Source of the DNA: CADEED01 sp963711635
Lineage (GTDB): Bacteria > Pseudomonadota > Gammaproteobacteria > Steroidobacterales > Steroidobacteraceae
Assembly: GCA_963711635.1 (NCBI GenBank)
Contig: CAVQEZ010000026.1
Location: 18,820-82,819 of the forward strand
Length of the DNA: 64,000 nucleotides
Direction: 5' to 3'
In this document: positions 41,384 to 49,265 of the stretch, one piece after another
How positions within the stretch are numbered: the first letter of the stretch is position 1
How the letters are laid out: each line of letters opens with the position of its first letter
The notes under the pieces: model-generated
What the model was told of the DNA's origin: nothing
Databases searched by the model: none
The model's input: only the letters and a program-made list of their open reading frames with translations
Translations under genes and position numbers: made by a program

Positions 41384-44053
41384 ATGGGGTGCAATCACAC
41401 ACGCAGTCATTTGCGCACGAGCCTGGTGCTCGTGCTGCTGCTCGCGCTGCCGGCGCTGGTGGCGCGCGCCCAGGATTCGACCTTCGCGTTCCAGATCCCC
41501 GCGCAGGATGCGGCCAGCGCGCTGACCGAGTTCGGCACCCAGTCGCATATGCAGGTGCTGTTCGTTTACGAGGCCGTCGAGGGAATCCGCACGCCGCCGC
41601 TCGCGGGACGGATGACCGTCGATCAGGCGCTTCGCCAGCTTCTGGCCGGCAGCGGTCTCATGTTCCGCCGCGTGAACGATCGCACCATCAGCGTGGTGCG
41701 CGACGCGGCCGGCAAACCCGCGACCCATCTGCCGGCCAACCGGGAAAAAGCATCGGCAACGGTCAGCGTGGCCGACGTCCTGCAGGAGATCATCGTCACC
41801 GCGGAAAAGCGCGACCAGGTCCTGCAGAGCGCCGCGCTGGCCGTCACCGCGCTGCCGTCGCGTTCGCTGGAACGCCAGCAGGTCACCGATCTGAAGAGTG
41901 TGACCACGCTGATCCCCAATCTGCAGGTTGGGCTCAGCTCCACGCAGGCGGCTTTCGACCTCGCCATGCGCGGAATCGTTTCGACCAATCGCACCGAGAT
42001 CGGCGACGCGGCAGTGGCCTTTCATGTCGACGGTTTCTATTCGCCACGGCCGCAGGGCGCGACGCTGGTCATCTACGATCTCGATCGCGTCGAAGCCCTG
42101 CGCGGACCACAGGGAACGCTGTTCGGACGCAACGCCAATGCCGGCGTCATCAACGTGATCAGCGCCCGGCCGGAGCTGGGCGAGACCCTCGGCGCGCTCG
42201 ATCTGACCCTGGGCAATTACGATCTCACGCGCGTCAAGGGCCATCTCAATGTACCGCTGGGCAGCACCGTCGCGCTGCGCGGTGCCGCGTTCGTGGAACA
42301 GCGTGACGGCTACATCGCCTTCCTGCCCGGTTCGAATGTCACGGCGGGAACGCGGCGTTACGACGATGCCGACCGGCAGGCATTCCGGCTTTCCGGCCTG
42401 TGGGAGCCGAACGAGGCCTGGTCGGTGTTCGCCTCGGCCGAACGCTTTGCCGATCGCGGTGCGGGCACCATTCCCGTGAGCCTCAATCCCGCACCCGGGC
42501 ACCCGCTGCGCTCGGCGCTGATCACCTCGCCGGGCGAGCTCGACATGAAGAACGACACCTTCCATCTGCGCACCGACGCGCGTCATGGAAATCTCGAGCT
42601 CAGCTACCTGTTCGGTTATGCGCGCATGACGCGGAACAATGTCAGCGACCAGGATGTCGGCCTGGCGCTCGATCCGGAGCTGCGCGCGCTGCCGAATCCG
42701 CCGCTGGCGGCCACCTACGACGAGGAGCGGCGCACCGACGCGGCGGAGTTCGTATCGACGCAGCACGAGCTGCAGCTGAAGCCTCTGGGCGGCGAGCGGC
42801 TGGACTGGATCGCGGGCGCGTTCTTCTATGAGGAAAACAACTCGATCCGCTTCGACATCGACGTGCGCGACGATCGCGGCCTGCTGCCCGGCGTGCCGGA
42901 TTCCGGCGACGTGCGCTACTCGCAGGCCTTCATCCAGCCAGACCGCAAGCTGTCTTCCTGGGCGGGCTTCGGACAGCTCACGTGGCACCTGTCCGATAGT
43001 GCGCGCGCCAGCGCGGGTGCACGGTACACCGAAGACACCAAGCAGGATCGCAACGGAATCAACCTCATTTGCCCCACGCCGAACGCCACCATCGGCAACG
43101 GCGGTTTCAATCTCGAAGGCATCTCCACACGGGACATTCCTTTCGCACCGAATCCGGACTCGCCGGTCGCGGTGCCGGGGGCCTGTCGTATCACCGCGCA
43201 CAACGACGCTCACAAGGACTGGTCCAAGGTCACCTACATGGCGCGCTTCGAGTACGACCTGGGTGAAAACCTGCTCGCCTATGCGTTGACCAACAGCGGC
43301 TTCAAATCCGGCGTCATCCAGGACGGCGGTTCGTATGCCGATCCGGAGCAGGTCGTGAATTACGAGCTCGGCCTCAAGGCCACCTTGTTAGACGGCTCGA
43401 TGGCAGTGAACACGGTTGGATTCTTCGCCAACTACTCCGACATCCTGCGCGCGCGCATCGAGTGGGATGCGCTGGGCATCCACCAGCTGGTGACGCGCAA
43501 TGCCACGCGCGCGCGCATCTACGGCATCGAATCGGAGCTGCTGTGGAAACCCGCCCCGAACGACATGCTGCAGGGCGTCTTTACATATCTCAGCGCCGAG
43601 TATCGCGACTATCCCACCGTGGATTTCCAGTACTACGTAGTCACCGATCCGCTCACGCCGGTGGTGAATCTGCGTGGCAACAAGTTACCCTTCGCTCCTG
43701 AATTCACGGCCGCGCTGGTGTACGAACATTCGTTTCACCGGGCTAACGGAGATCGGCTCGTTCCGCGTCTACTGACGAAGTACCAGAGCGAAATGTATCT
43801 GACCGACTTCAACCGACCGTCGGACTCGCAGGTAGCCTACACACGCACGGATCTGAGCCTGCGTTACGAATCCTCGGCGCAATGGATGATCGAGGCCTTC
43901 GTGCAGAACGTCGAGGACGAGGCGGTGAAGAACAACGTCGACCTGCGCGGCAACCAGCCGGGCTCGGGCGGCGTGCCCGGGTTTGCCGGGGTCGCGCGCG
44001 CCTTCCTCGATCCGCCGCGCACCTACGGTGTGCGCGCGGCGTATCGGTTCTGA
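41384..44053 (+). CDS. FecA-type TonB-dependent receptor with signalling domain
   Basis: An 889-residue outer-membrane receptor starting at ATG 41384 with the signal LVLLLALPALVARAQ. An N-terminal STN (secretin/TonB short) domain (AQDAASALTEFGTQSHMQVL to LMFRRVNDRTISVV) signals to FecR. The TonB box (LQEIIVTAEKR), plug (LDRVEALRGPQGTLFGRNAN) and barrel ending TYGVRAAYRF follow. With the two preceding genes it makes a complete ECF-FecR-receptor circuit. The ligand is unknown. It converges on the bufABC operon. Confidence 0.92.
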   Translation: MGCNHTRSHLRTSLVLVLLLALPALVARAQDSTFAFQIPAQDAASALTEFGTQSHMQVLFVYEAVEGIRTPPLAGRMTVDQALRQLLAGSGLMFRRVNDRTISVVRDAAGKPATHLPANREKASATVSVADVLQEIIVTAEKRDQVLQSAALAVTALPSRSLERQQVTDLKSVTTLIPNLQVGLSSTQAAFDLAMRGIVSTNRTEIGDAAVAFHVDGFYSPRPQGATLVIYDLDRVEALRGPQGTLFGRNANAGVINVISARPELGETLGALDLTLGNYDLTRVKGHLNVPLGSTVALRGAAFVEQRDGYIAFLPGSNVTAGTRRYDDADRQAFRLSGLWEPNEAWSVFASAERFADRGAGTIPVSLNPAPGHPLRSALITSPGELDMKNDTFHLRTDARHGNLELSYLFGYARMTRNNVSDQDVGLALDPELRALPNPPLAATYDEERRTDAAEFVSTQHELQLKPLGGERLDWIAGAFFYEENNSIRFDIDVRDDRGLLPGVPDSGDVRYSQAFIQPDRKLSSWAGFGQLTWHLSDSARASAGARYTEDTKQDRNGINLICPTPNATIGNGGFNLEGISTRDIPFAPNPDSPVAVPGACRITAHNDAHKDWSKVTYMARFEYDLGENLLAYALTNSGFKSGVIQDGGSYADPEQVVNYELGLKATLLDGSMAVNTVGFFANYSDILRARIEWDALGIHQLVTRNATRARIYGIESELLWKPAPNDMLQGVFTYLSAEYRDYPTVDFQYYVVTDPLTPVVNLRGNKLPFAPEFTAALVYEHSFHRANGDRLVPRLLTKYQSEMYLTDFNRPSDSQVAYTRTDLSLRYESSAQWMIEAFVQNVEDEAVKNNVDLRGNQPGSGGVPGFAGVARAFLDPPRTYGVRAAYRF

Positions 44054-44068
44054 TCAACAGGATGGATA

Positions 44069-44086
44069 TGCCCCATGGATGGGGCA
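44069..44086 (+). terminator. Hairpin after the FecA-type receptor
   Basis: TGCCCCAT-GG-ATGGGGCA is a perfect 8-bp inverted repeat 15 bp past the receptor stop. A-rich sequence rather than T follows on the plus strand, so a rho-independent role for the receptor is uncertain. Confidence 0.45.
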
Positions 44087-44094
44087 GAAAAGCG

Positions 44095-44131
44095 GGGAGT
44101 GGGGTCACATCAGGACGATGTCCCCACTCCC
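44095..44131. repeat. Palindrome, 10-bp stem with extension
   Basis: GGGAGTGGGG at 44095-44104 pairs with CCCCACTCCC at 44122-44131. After a TC bulge, ACAT at 44107-44110 also pairs with ATGT at 44118-44121. It resembles REP-type extragenic palindromes and sits between converging operons. Confidence 0.55.
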
Positions 44132-44138
44132 TGCCCAT

Positions 44139-44258
44139 TAGAGCGCCTGAGAAGTCCGGGGCCTGCGTTGCAGCCTCGCTCAAGGCTCGCCTACCACGCG
44201 AGGTATGTCTCGGCCCTCGCTCGGCTGCGCCTTGGCCGCGGACTTCGCAGTCGCTCTA
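44139..44258. repeat. Long imperfect inverted repeat at the 3-prime end of the buf operon
   Basis: The left arm (44139-44163, starting TAGAGCGCCTGAGAAGTCCG) matches the reverse complement of the right arm (44234-44258) at about 22 of 25 bases. Shorter internal blocks (GCAGCC, GGC) also pair. The outer end of the right arm is the bufC stop codon itself. This could be a REP/MITE-like element or a bidirectional terminator. No second copy was noticed in the window. Confidence 0.6.
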
Positions 44259-45031
44259 CTGGGCAGAGGGCGTCGCCACCACTCTAGCTCCGGCTTCGTT
44301 CAGAGACAGCGAACTAACTAGACCCTCATTGAAGACGAACTCGAGGGCCTGGGTCAGCGAACCTAAATCCAGGGAAGAGCGGGCCACGGATTCGCCGAGC
44401 GGGTGGCCGGCCTGGAGGGCGCATAAGAAGGAGAAGAGAGGGAGGTCCAGGGGGCGGACATCCGGGAGATTCGATGCGGGCGCGGATCATACCCTGCTCA
44501 GAACCCAGTGATTGATCCACGGGCGGTGCATTATCGGTCTGATTGGCCGGCCAGACGGTGAACACCGGATAAGAAGAAGAGTGCAGTTTCAGTGCCGGCT
44601 GCAGGCCGAAAACCAGGTGTTCGAATTCATGCGCGGAAAAGCGCGCCAGCGCGTTGGCGGAGATCGGTGGCAGTTCGACGGCCACCAGGCATTCGGCGCG
44701 TGACCATTCGAGACGCGCAAGGTCGGCGAGCCAGGCGTACTCGCCGCTCAGGTAGTCGTCGAGAAAGCCCGCGAACTCGCGGCCCACCCAGTGCAGGTCG
44801 CCGCTGGTGGAGGGAAAGCGCTGGCGATATTCATGCGCGAGCTGCCGGAAATAATCCTCGCCCACGCGCCGTCGCAGCACGGGGAAGGTGAGCGTCGAGG
44901 GCGGTGTGAAATCCGCCGCTGGCATTGTTGCGATAGATGGCGAGATTCGCCGGCGGCAATACGGCGCAGGCCACCGACGGATCGCGCAGCGCGGCCGCGA
45001 ACGAATGCTGCAGCTCACGCAGCGAGGCCAT
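44256..45031 (-). CDS. bufC: DUF2063 protein, putative RiPP partner BufC (frameshifted)
   Basis: A protein of about 258 residues. The N-terminal DUF2063 motif reads LQHSFAAALRDPSVACAVLP with NLAIYRNNA. EDYFRQLAHEYRQRFPSTSG and HWVGREFAGFLDDYL follow. The N-terminal piece and the middle lie in different frames (jump near 44,920), and another jump near 44,480 restores DVRPLDLPLFSFLCALQAGH and a stop at 44256. BufC-type proteins assist the MNIO enzyme in modifying the precursor peptide. The start overlaps the bufB end by 17 nt. Confidence 0.75.
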
Positions 45032-45878
45032 GCCGCTCCTCGATGATGCGTTGCGCATGCTGGCTTTCGGCCACCAGCGTGGCCAGCGACGGAATGTTGT
45101 TGTCCCATTCGACCAGCGTCGGCAGCGGACCGAAGCGCCCGAGGGCCAGGCGGTACAGCTCCCAGACCTCTTCGCAGACCTGCGAACCGTGGGTATCGAT
45201 CAACACGCCGGCGTTGCGTTCGTGCCCGGCGACGTGGATCTCGCGCACGCTCGCGGCCGGCAGGCCGGCGATGTACGCGTGCGCATCCAGTCCGAGGTTC
45301 TGGGCGCTGACGTAGATGTTGTTCACGTCGAGCAGCAATGCGCAGCGCGAGTCGGCCACGACCGCGGCCAGGAACTCCCATTCGGCCAGCGTCGCGTGCT
45401 CGAACGCGACGTAGGCCGAGACGTTTTCGATGAGCAGCTGCACGCCCAGGAAATCCTGGGCCTCCGCCACCTGGCGCGCGAGCAGCCGCGCGGCTTCCTC
45501 GGTCGCGGGCAGCGGCAGCAGGTCGTTGAAATGTTCGCCGCCGGCGTGGCACCAGCAGGCATGCTCGGAAACCAGCGCGGGTTCGAAACGCGCGGATCGC
45601 GGCGCGCACCTTCTCCAGGTGCCCGCCGGTCGACGCCGTCGGCCGAACCCAGTCCGAGTCCGACGCCATGCAGGCTGAGCGGGTAGTTAGAGCGGGCGCG
45701 CTCCAGCGCGCGCACCGCCGGCGCCGCCGTCGTGAAAATAGTTTTCGGTGTGCGCCTCGATCCAGCCGACGTCGGGCCGCTCGTCGAGCAGCGCCTGGTG
45801 GTGGACGGACCTGAGGCCGATCCCTGCGCGTGCGGGGATCGGCCCCAAAGGCACACCTCGTGTGTCGAGGCGTGTCAT
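45015..45878 (-). CDS. bufB: DUF692 multinuclear non-haem iron oxidative enzyme BufB (frameshifted)
   Basis: A protein of 287 residues (864 nt). The start is MTRLDTRGVPLGPIPARAGI; IEAHTENYFHDGG and YPLSLHGVGLGLGS carry early metal ligands, followed by LLIENVSAYV, LLLDVNNIYVSAQ, IHVAGHERN and LIDTHGSQV. These are the conserved metal-binding segments of the DUF692/MNIO family, which oxidatively modifies cysteines in RiPP precursors. About three compensating frame jumps lie between 45,540 and 45,730. The gene lies 6 bp after the precursor gene. Confidence 0.8.
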
Positions 45879-45884
45879 CGGTCG

Positions 45885-46151
45885 TTACATCGCCTTCTTT
45901 TCAGGCATGACGACCTTGCCGCCCATCTTCTCGCACTCGCCTTTCGGCACGTACTTCCACTCGGCCGGCTCCTTGTCGGTCTTTGCCTGGCCGGCGCAGG
46001 AATGCGTCGCGGTGGCGCAGTCGTTCTTGCCCGCCTCGGCGACGCCGGCACACTTTTCCTTGGCCGCCGCATCTCCGGCCGACGCCGTGGCGCCGCCCAG
46101 GGCGAGCAGGCTGCCGACAGCCGAAGCAATGGCGATGGTCTTCAGGTTCAT
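45885..46151 (-). CDS. bufA: DUF2282 bufferin precursor peptide BufA
   Basis: An 88-residue secreted peptide with the signal sequence ASAVGSLLALGGATASA (cleavage about residue 25). The mature part has four cysteines at 34, 45, 52 and 73 in the family pattern KEKCAGVAEAGKNDC, HSCAG and WKYVPKGECEKMGG. DUF2282 proteins encoded beside DUF692 and DUF2063 genes are the bufferins, RiPPs whose central cysteines are converted to thiooxazoles and which bind copper. The frame is intact. It is the first gene of bufABC. Confidence 0.85.
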   Translation of the reverse strand: MNLKTIAIASAVGSLLALGGATASAGDAAAKEKCAGVAEAGKNDCATATHSCAGQAKTDKEPAEWKYVPKGECEKMGGKVVMPEKKAM

Positions 46152-46618
46152 GAGACTTCTCCGCAGTTGTTGTCGTGGATGTTGTTGATCAACCGGCTAA
46201 GCAGACCCGGCATGGGCAGGATTTATTTCAGAGGGTCGACTGGCGCGCATGTTCCCCTTCGGCAGCGACGCGGGCAACCGGTTCCCCTATTGCGACACCC
46301 AAACCCCTGTGTTTTCGCATGCTTGAGAACGCCTGCGCCGAACTGAAGGTTCCATTTTCCGGCGGCATTGCTATGCTCGCGGCCATTGGATGCGCGCGTG
46401 CAACAACGGCGCGCGCGACGATAGACGACAAAATCAGCTGTCAGCCGTGGATTGCGAGCTCCACGTCGGGGACAGCTAACTCTCTTGCAGGAGGGCCCAT
46501 GTCATCTCATCGCAGACGCGGTTTTTGCCACGGACGGGCGGCCGCACGCCGGATGGCCTGATCGAGCGTTTCGATTCGGCGGTAGCCAAGGCCTGCCGCC
46601 TCGCCGCCGAAATCACGA
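46152..46618. other. Gene-poor stretch: bufA upstream region and an unassigned plus-strand transcript
   Basis: No convincing protein gene is seen. The left part must hold the bufABC promoter. On the plus strand a strong ribosome site AGGAGG (46489-46494) sits 4 bp before an ATG at 46499 that opens a 20-codon arginine-rich frame (MSSHRRRGFCHGRAAARRMA, stop at 46561). A strong plus-strand terminator follows at 46619. TGCTATGCT at 46369-46377 looks like an extended -10. Together they hint at a small RNA or short peptide gene of about 260 nt. Confidence 0.35.
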
Positions 46619-46644
46619 GGGCCGGGTTTACCCGGCCCTTTTTT
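46619..46644 (+). terminator. Strong rho-independent terminator
   Basis: GGGCCGGGT-TT-ACCCGGCCC followed directly by six T residues on the plus strand. It has no plausible long gene before it and lies 68 bp ahead of the pigment-cluster operon. The opposite strand lacks a T-run, so it is directional. Confidence 0.85.
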
Positions 46645-46711
46645 AGGGCTGACGCTCGCCGGGGGTATGATCCACGCCGGTCCGGATCACCGCAGAACTC
46701 TCCCGATTCAA

Positions 46712-47407
46712 ATGCCCACCGCCGTCCGCACGTGGCTGATCATCGTGCTCACCCTCAGCTATCTGGTAACGGCCCACTTCGCGTTGATCCATCGGTCCAC
46801 GGTGCTCGCCGCGGCCGCGACCGCCCTGCTCGTGGCGCTGCTGCCGGCATCCATCCAGGGGCGGCACAAGACCGCGTTGCGCGTCATGGCGGCCGCGATC
46901 GGTGCTCTCATCGTGATCCTGATCGCGCGCGGGGCGCCGCCGGTGCCGCTGCTGCTGCCCCCGGTGCTGATCCCGGCCAGCATTGCCTGGATGTTCGGGC
47001 GCACGCTGCGCCCCGGCAGCACGCCGCTGGTGGAACGAGTCGCGCGGGGTTTTCATGCGCCGGCCGTGCCGGAGCCCCGGATCATCGCCTACGCGCGCCG
47101 CGTCACCTGGGCATGGACTCTGCTGCTCGGAGTGGTGGCCGCGATCAACGCGGCGCTGATCGTGAATCTCGTGCCAGGCGGACTCGTCGATCTCGCCGGC
47201 TTCGTGCCGCGCTGGCCGGTAACGCCCGCGCTGTTTGCCTTCTTCGGCAACACCGGCACCTATCTACTCATCGGCGGCATGTTCGTGGTGGAGTTCGCCA
47301 TTCGCGTGTGGCGCTTCCCGGACTACCGCTTCCGCAACCCCTGGCACTTCATCCGCGAAGCGCGTAGCCGCATGCCCAATATCGTGGCGGCCCTGAAGCA
47401 TGGATGA
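46712..47407 (+). CDS. Aryl-polyene cluster membrane protein (COG4648-like)
   Basis: A 231-residue protein with about six hydrophobic helices (IIVLTLSYLVTAHFALI, ALIVILIARG, AWTLLLGVVAAINAALIVNL) and the C-terminal tail FRNPWHFIREARSRMPNIV. This matches the unnamed membrane protein that opens export/modification operons in aryl-polyene clusters. ATG 46712 is preferred because the helix set begins directly after it. The stop overlaps the dehydratase start (ATGA). Confidence 0.75.
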   Translation: MPTAVRTWLIIVLTLSYLVTAHFALIHRSTVLAAAATALLVALLPASIQGRHKTALRVMAAAIGALIVILIARGAPPVPLLLPPVLIPASIAWMFGRTLRPGSTPLVERVARGFHAPAVPEPRIIAYARRVTWAWTLLLGVVAAINAALIVNLVPGGLVDLAGFVPRWPVTPALFAFFGNTGTYLLIGGMFVVEFAIRVWRFPDYRFRNPWHFIREARSRMPNIVAALKHG

Positions 47408-47727
47408 CGGACATGGCTGAGATGCCGGCGAAGTTCTTCGCGGTAGCGGCGGATCACCCGATCTTCGCCGGACATTTTCCAGGACGTCCCATCGTCCCCG
47501 GCGTCATGCTGCTCGAGTGGGTGGTCGCCGAGGTGAGCCTGGCGCTGGGGCGCGCGCCGAGCGCATTTCGCGTGCGCGAAGCCAAGTTCTTCCAGCCGCT
47601 CGAGCCCGGGCAGCGCGCGCAACTGAATGTCGATCTCGGTGGCACAGCCACGCGTTGCGCCTTCGACATCCGTTGTGAGGCCACGGCCATCGCGCGCGGC
47701 ATCCTGGAGTGGGACGCCGGTGTCTGA
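47404..47727 (+). CDS. 3-hydroxyacyl-ACP dehydratase, FabZ/ApeI-like hotdog protein
   Basis: A 107-residue single hotdog domain with DHPIFAGHFPGRPIVPGVML, the FabZ/FabA-type active-site segment, and REAKFFQPLEPG. It would remove water from the 3-hydroxyacyl-ACP intermediates to make the conjugated polyene. It overlaps the upstream gene by 4 nt and the next gene by 8 nt. Confidence 0.82.
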   Translation: MTDMAEMPAKFFAVAADHPIFAGHFPGRPIVPGVMLLEWVVAEVSLALGRAPSAFRVREAKFFQPLEPGQRAQLNVDLGGTATRCAFDIRCEATAIARGILEWDAGV

Positions 47728-48688
47728 AGTTCAGGCGCCCAAGCAGTGGCAGACCCGTCCGGAGGCCGGTGGGCGACTTGGCCAGTGGATGCTGCGTACG
47801 CTGGCGTTCACGTTGGGGCGCCCTCTCGCGCGCTTCATCACCTTCTTCGTTGCGTTCTATTTCATGGTCAGGCGCGGGCCGGAACGTGCCGCTTCGCGCA
47901 AGTATCTGACGCGCCTGCTCGGCCGCCGCGCGACGTGGCACAACGTTTTCCGGCACTTCCTGGCATTCTCGACAGTCACTTTGGACCGAATGTATCTGTT
48001 GAGTGACGAGTTCAAACGGTTCGAGGTGACTACATTCAACCTGGAACATCTGGACGAAGCGCTTGCCGAGGGACGCAGCGCGCTGCTTCTCTCAGCTCAC
48101 TTGGGTAGCTTTGACGCGCTACGTGTCATGAGTTTGCGCAGGCCTGACGTGCCTCTTCGCATCCTGCTCGACATTGGTCAAGGCGCGGGCCTGATCGGAG
48201 TGCTGAATGCACTGAATCCCAAGCTTGCGGCCATGATCATAGATGCGCGCCGACCGGGTCCTGATCTGGTCCTGCAGATGAAGCACGCCTTGGACAGCGG
48301 TGCTGTCGTGTCCACCCTGGCCGATCGCCTGCGTCCAGGTAACCCCGCCATCGTCGCCAACTTCCTCGGCGATCGGGCGCCTTTCCCCGCCTCGCCCTGG
48401 CTGTTCGCCGCGGCGCTGCATGTGCCCGTGGTGCTGGCCTTCGGCCTGTATCGCGGCGGCAATCGCTACGAGCTGCACTTCGAGAGGTTTCAGTTCGAGC
48501 TGCCGCGAGACCGTCGCGAGCGCAACGCCGCGTTGGTCGAGGTCGTCCAGCGGTTCGCGGACCGGCTCGCGCATTTCGCTCGTATGGCCCCTTACAATTG
48601 GTTCAACCTCTACGATTTCTGGGATGTGCCCTTTGCGACGAACGACCCTGCTGAGCGTGCTGCTGCTGACGGGCACCGCGGCCTCTAG
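47720..48688 (+). CDS. LpxL-like lysophospholipid acyltransferase
   Basis: A 322-residue inner-membrane acyltransferase of the lipid A lauroyltransferase family, with the HxxxxD motif HLGSFD in ALLLSAHLGSFDALRVM and the downstream substrate block FLGDRAPFPASPWLFAAAL. The start is GTG 47720, overlapping the dehydratase stop. In aryl-polyene clusters such an enzyme attaches the polyene to its lipid anchor. Confidence 0.83.
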   Translation: MSEVQAPKQWQTRPEAGGRLGQWMLRTLAFTLGRPLARFITFFVAFYFMVRRGPERAASRKYLTRLLGRRATWHNVFRHFLAFSTVTLDRMYLLSDEFKRFEVTTFNLEHLDEALAEGRSALLLSAHLGSFDALRVMSLRRPDVPLRILLDIGQGAGLIGVLNALNPKLAAMIIDARRPGPDLVLQMKHALDSGAVVSTLADRLRPGNPAIVANFLGDRAPFPASPWLFAAALHVPVVLAFGLYRGGNRYELHFERFQFELPRDRRERNAALVEVVQRFADRLAHFARMAPYNWFNLYDFWDVPFATNDPAERAAADGHRGL

Positions 48689-49265
48689 CGGCGGCCTCGA
48701 AGAGCTGGAGCGCCGCCTCGCGCGCACGCCGCCGGTGACCACGGATTTCGTCGAGTACCGCTTCTCGCACCTGCTGAAGAAGCCACTGCGCAGCAGCGGC
48801 ACCCTCGAGTATCGGGCCGACGGCGTGATGGTGCGCAATGTCTTGGCTCCGACCCGCGAGGTCACCGAGGTCGACGGCGAGCAGGTGCGCATCATCCGCG
48901 CCGGCAAGCCCACGCGCACGCTGTCCTTGCAGCGCGCGCCGCAGCTGCGCGTGTTGTTAGGCAGCTTCCGCGCGCTGCTCGAAGGCCGGCTGACGCCGTT
49001 GCAGCAGGAATTCGCCGTGACCCTCGATGAGCACGCGGCGAACTGGACGCTGACGCTCGAGCCCAGGGACCCCAGCCTCGCCAAACACCTGGCGCACATC
49101 GACGTGCATGGCAGCGGTGACCGGCCCGCCTGCCTGGAGGCACTGGAACCCGATGGTGACGGCGCGCTCACGCTGTTCACCGCGGCGCCGGCCGGAAACC
49201 CACTGCCGACCCGCGCCGAGCTCGAACGCCAGTGTCGTGTATCGGCCGTGCAAGGCGTGAAGTGA
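48624..49265 (+). CDS. LolA-like outer-membrane lipoprotein carrier protein
   Basis: A 213-residue periplasmic protein with the short leader RTTLLSVLLLTGTAAS and a LolA-like beta-sheet pattern (FVEYRFSHLLKKPLRSSGTL, then LEYRADGVMVRNVLAPTREV). It overlaps the 3-prime end of the acyltransferase gene by 65 nt in another frame and the MMPL gene by 4 nt. LolA-like proteins are regular members of aryl-polyene clusters and probably carry the pigment lipid across the periplasm. Confidence 0.75.
   Translation: MCPLRRTTLLSVLLLTGTAASSGGLEELERRLARTPPVTTDFVEYRFSHLLKKPLRSSGTLEYRADGVMVRNVLAPTREVTEVDGEQVRIIRAGKPTRTLSLQRAPQLRVLLGSFRALLEGRLTPLQQEFAVTLDEHAANWTLTLEPRDPSLAKHLAHIDVHGSGDRPACLEALEPDGDGALTLFTAAPAGNPLPTRAELERQCRVSAVQGVK

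Noticed and set aside
40391..44053. A single 1220-residue FecR-TonB receptor fusion protein
   Set aside because: The normal FecR tail and stop are present one frame over, and the receptor has its own start and signal peptide, so a one-base error explains the long frame.
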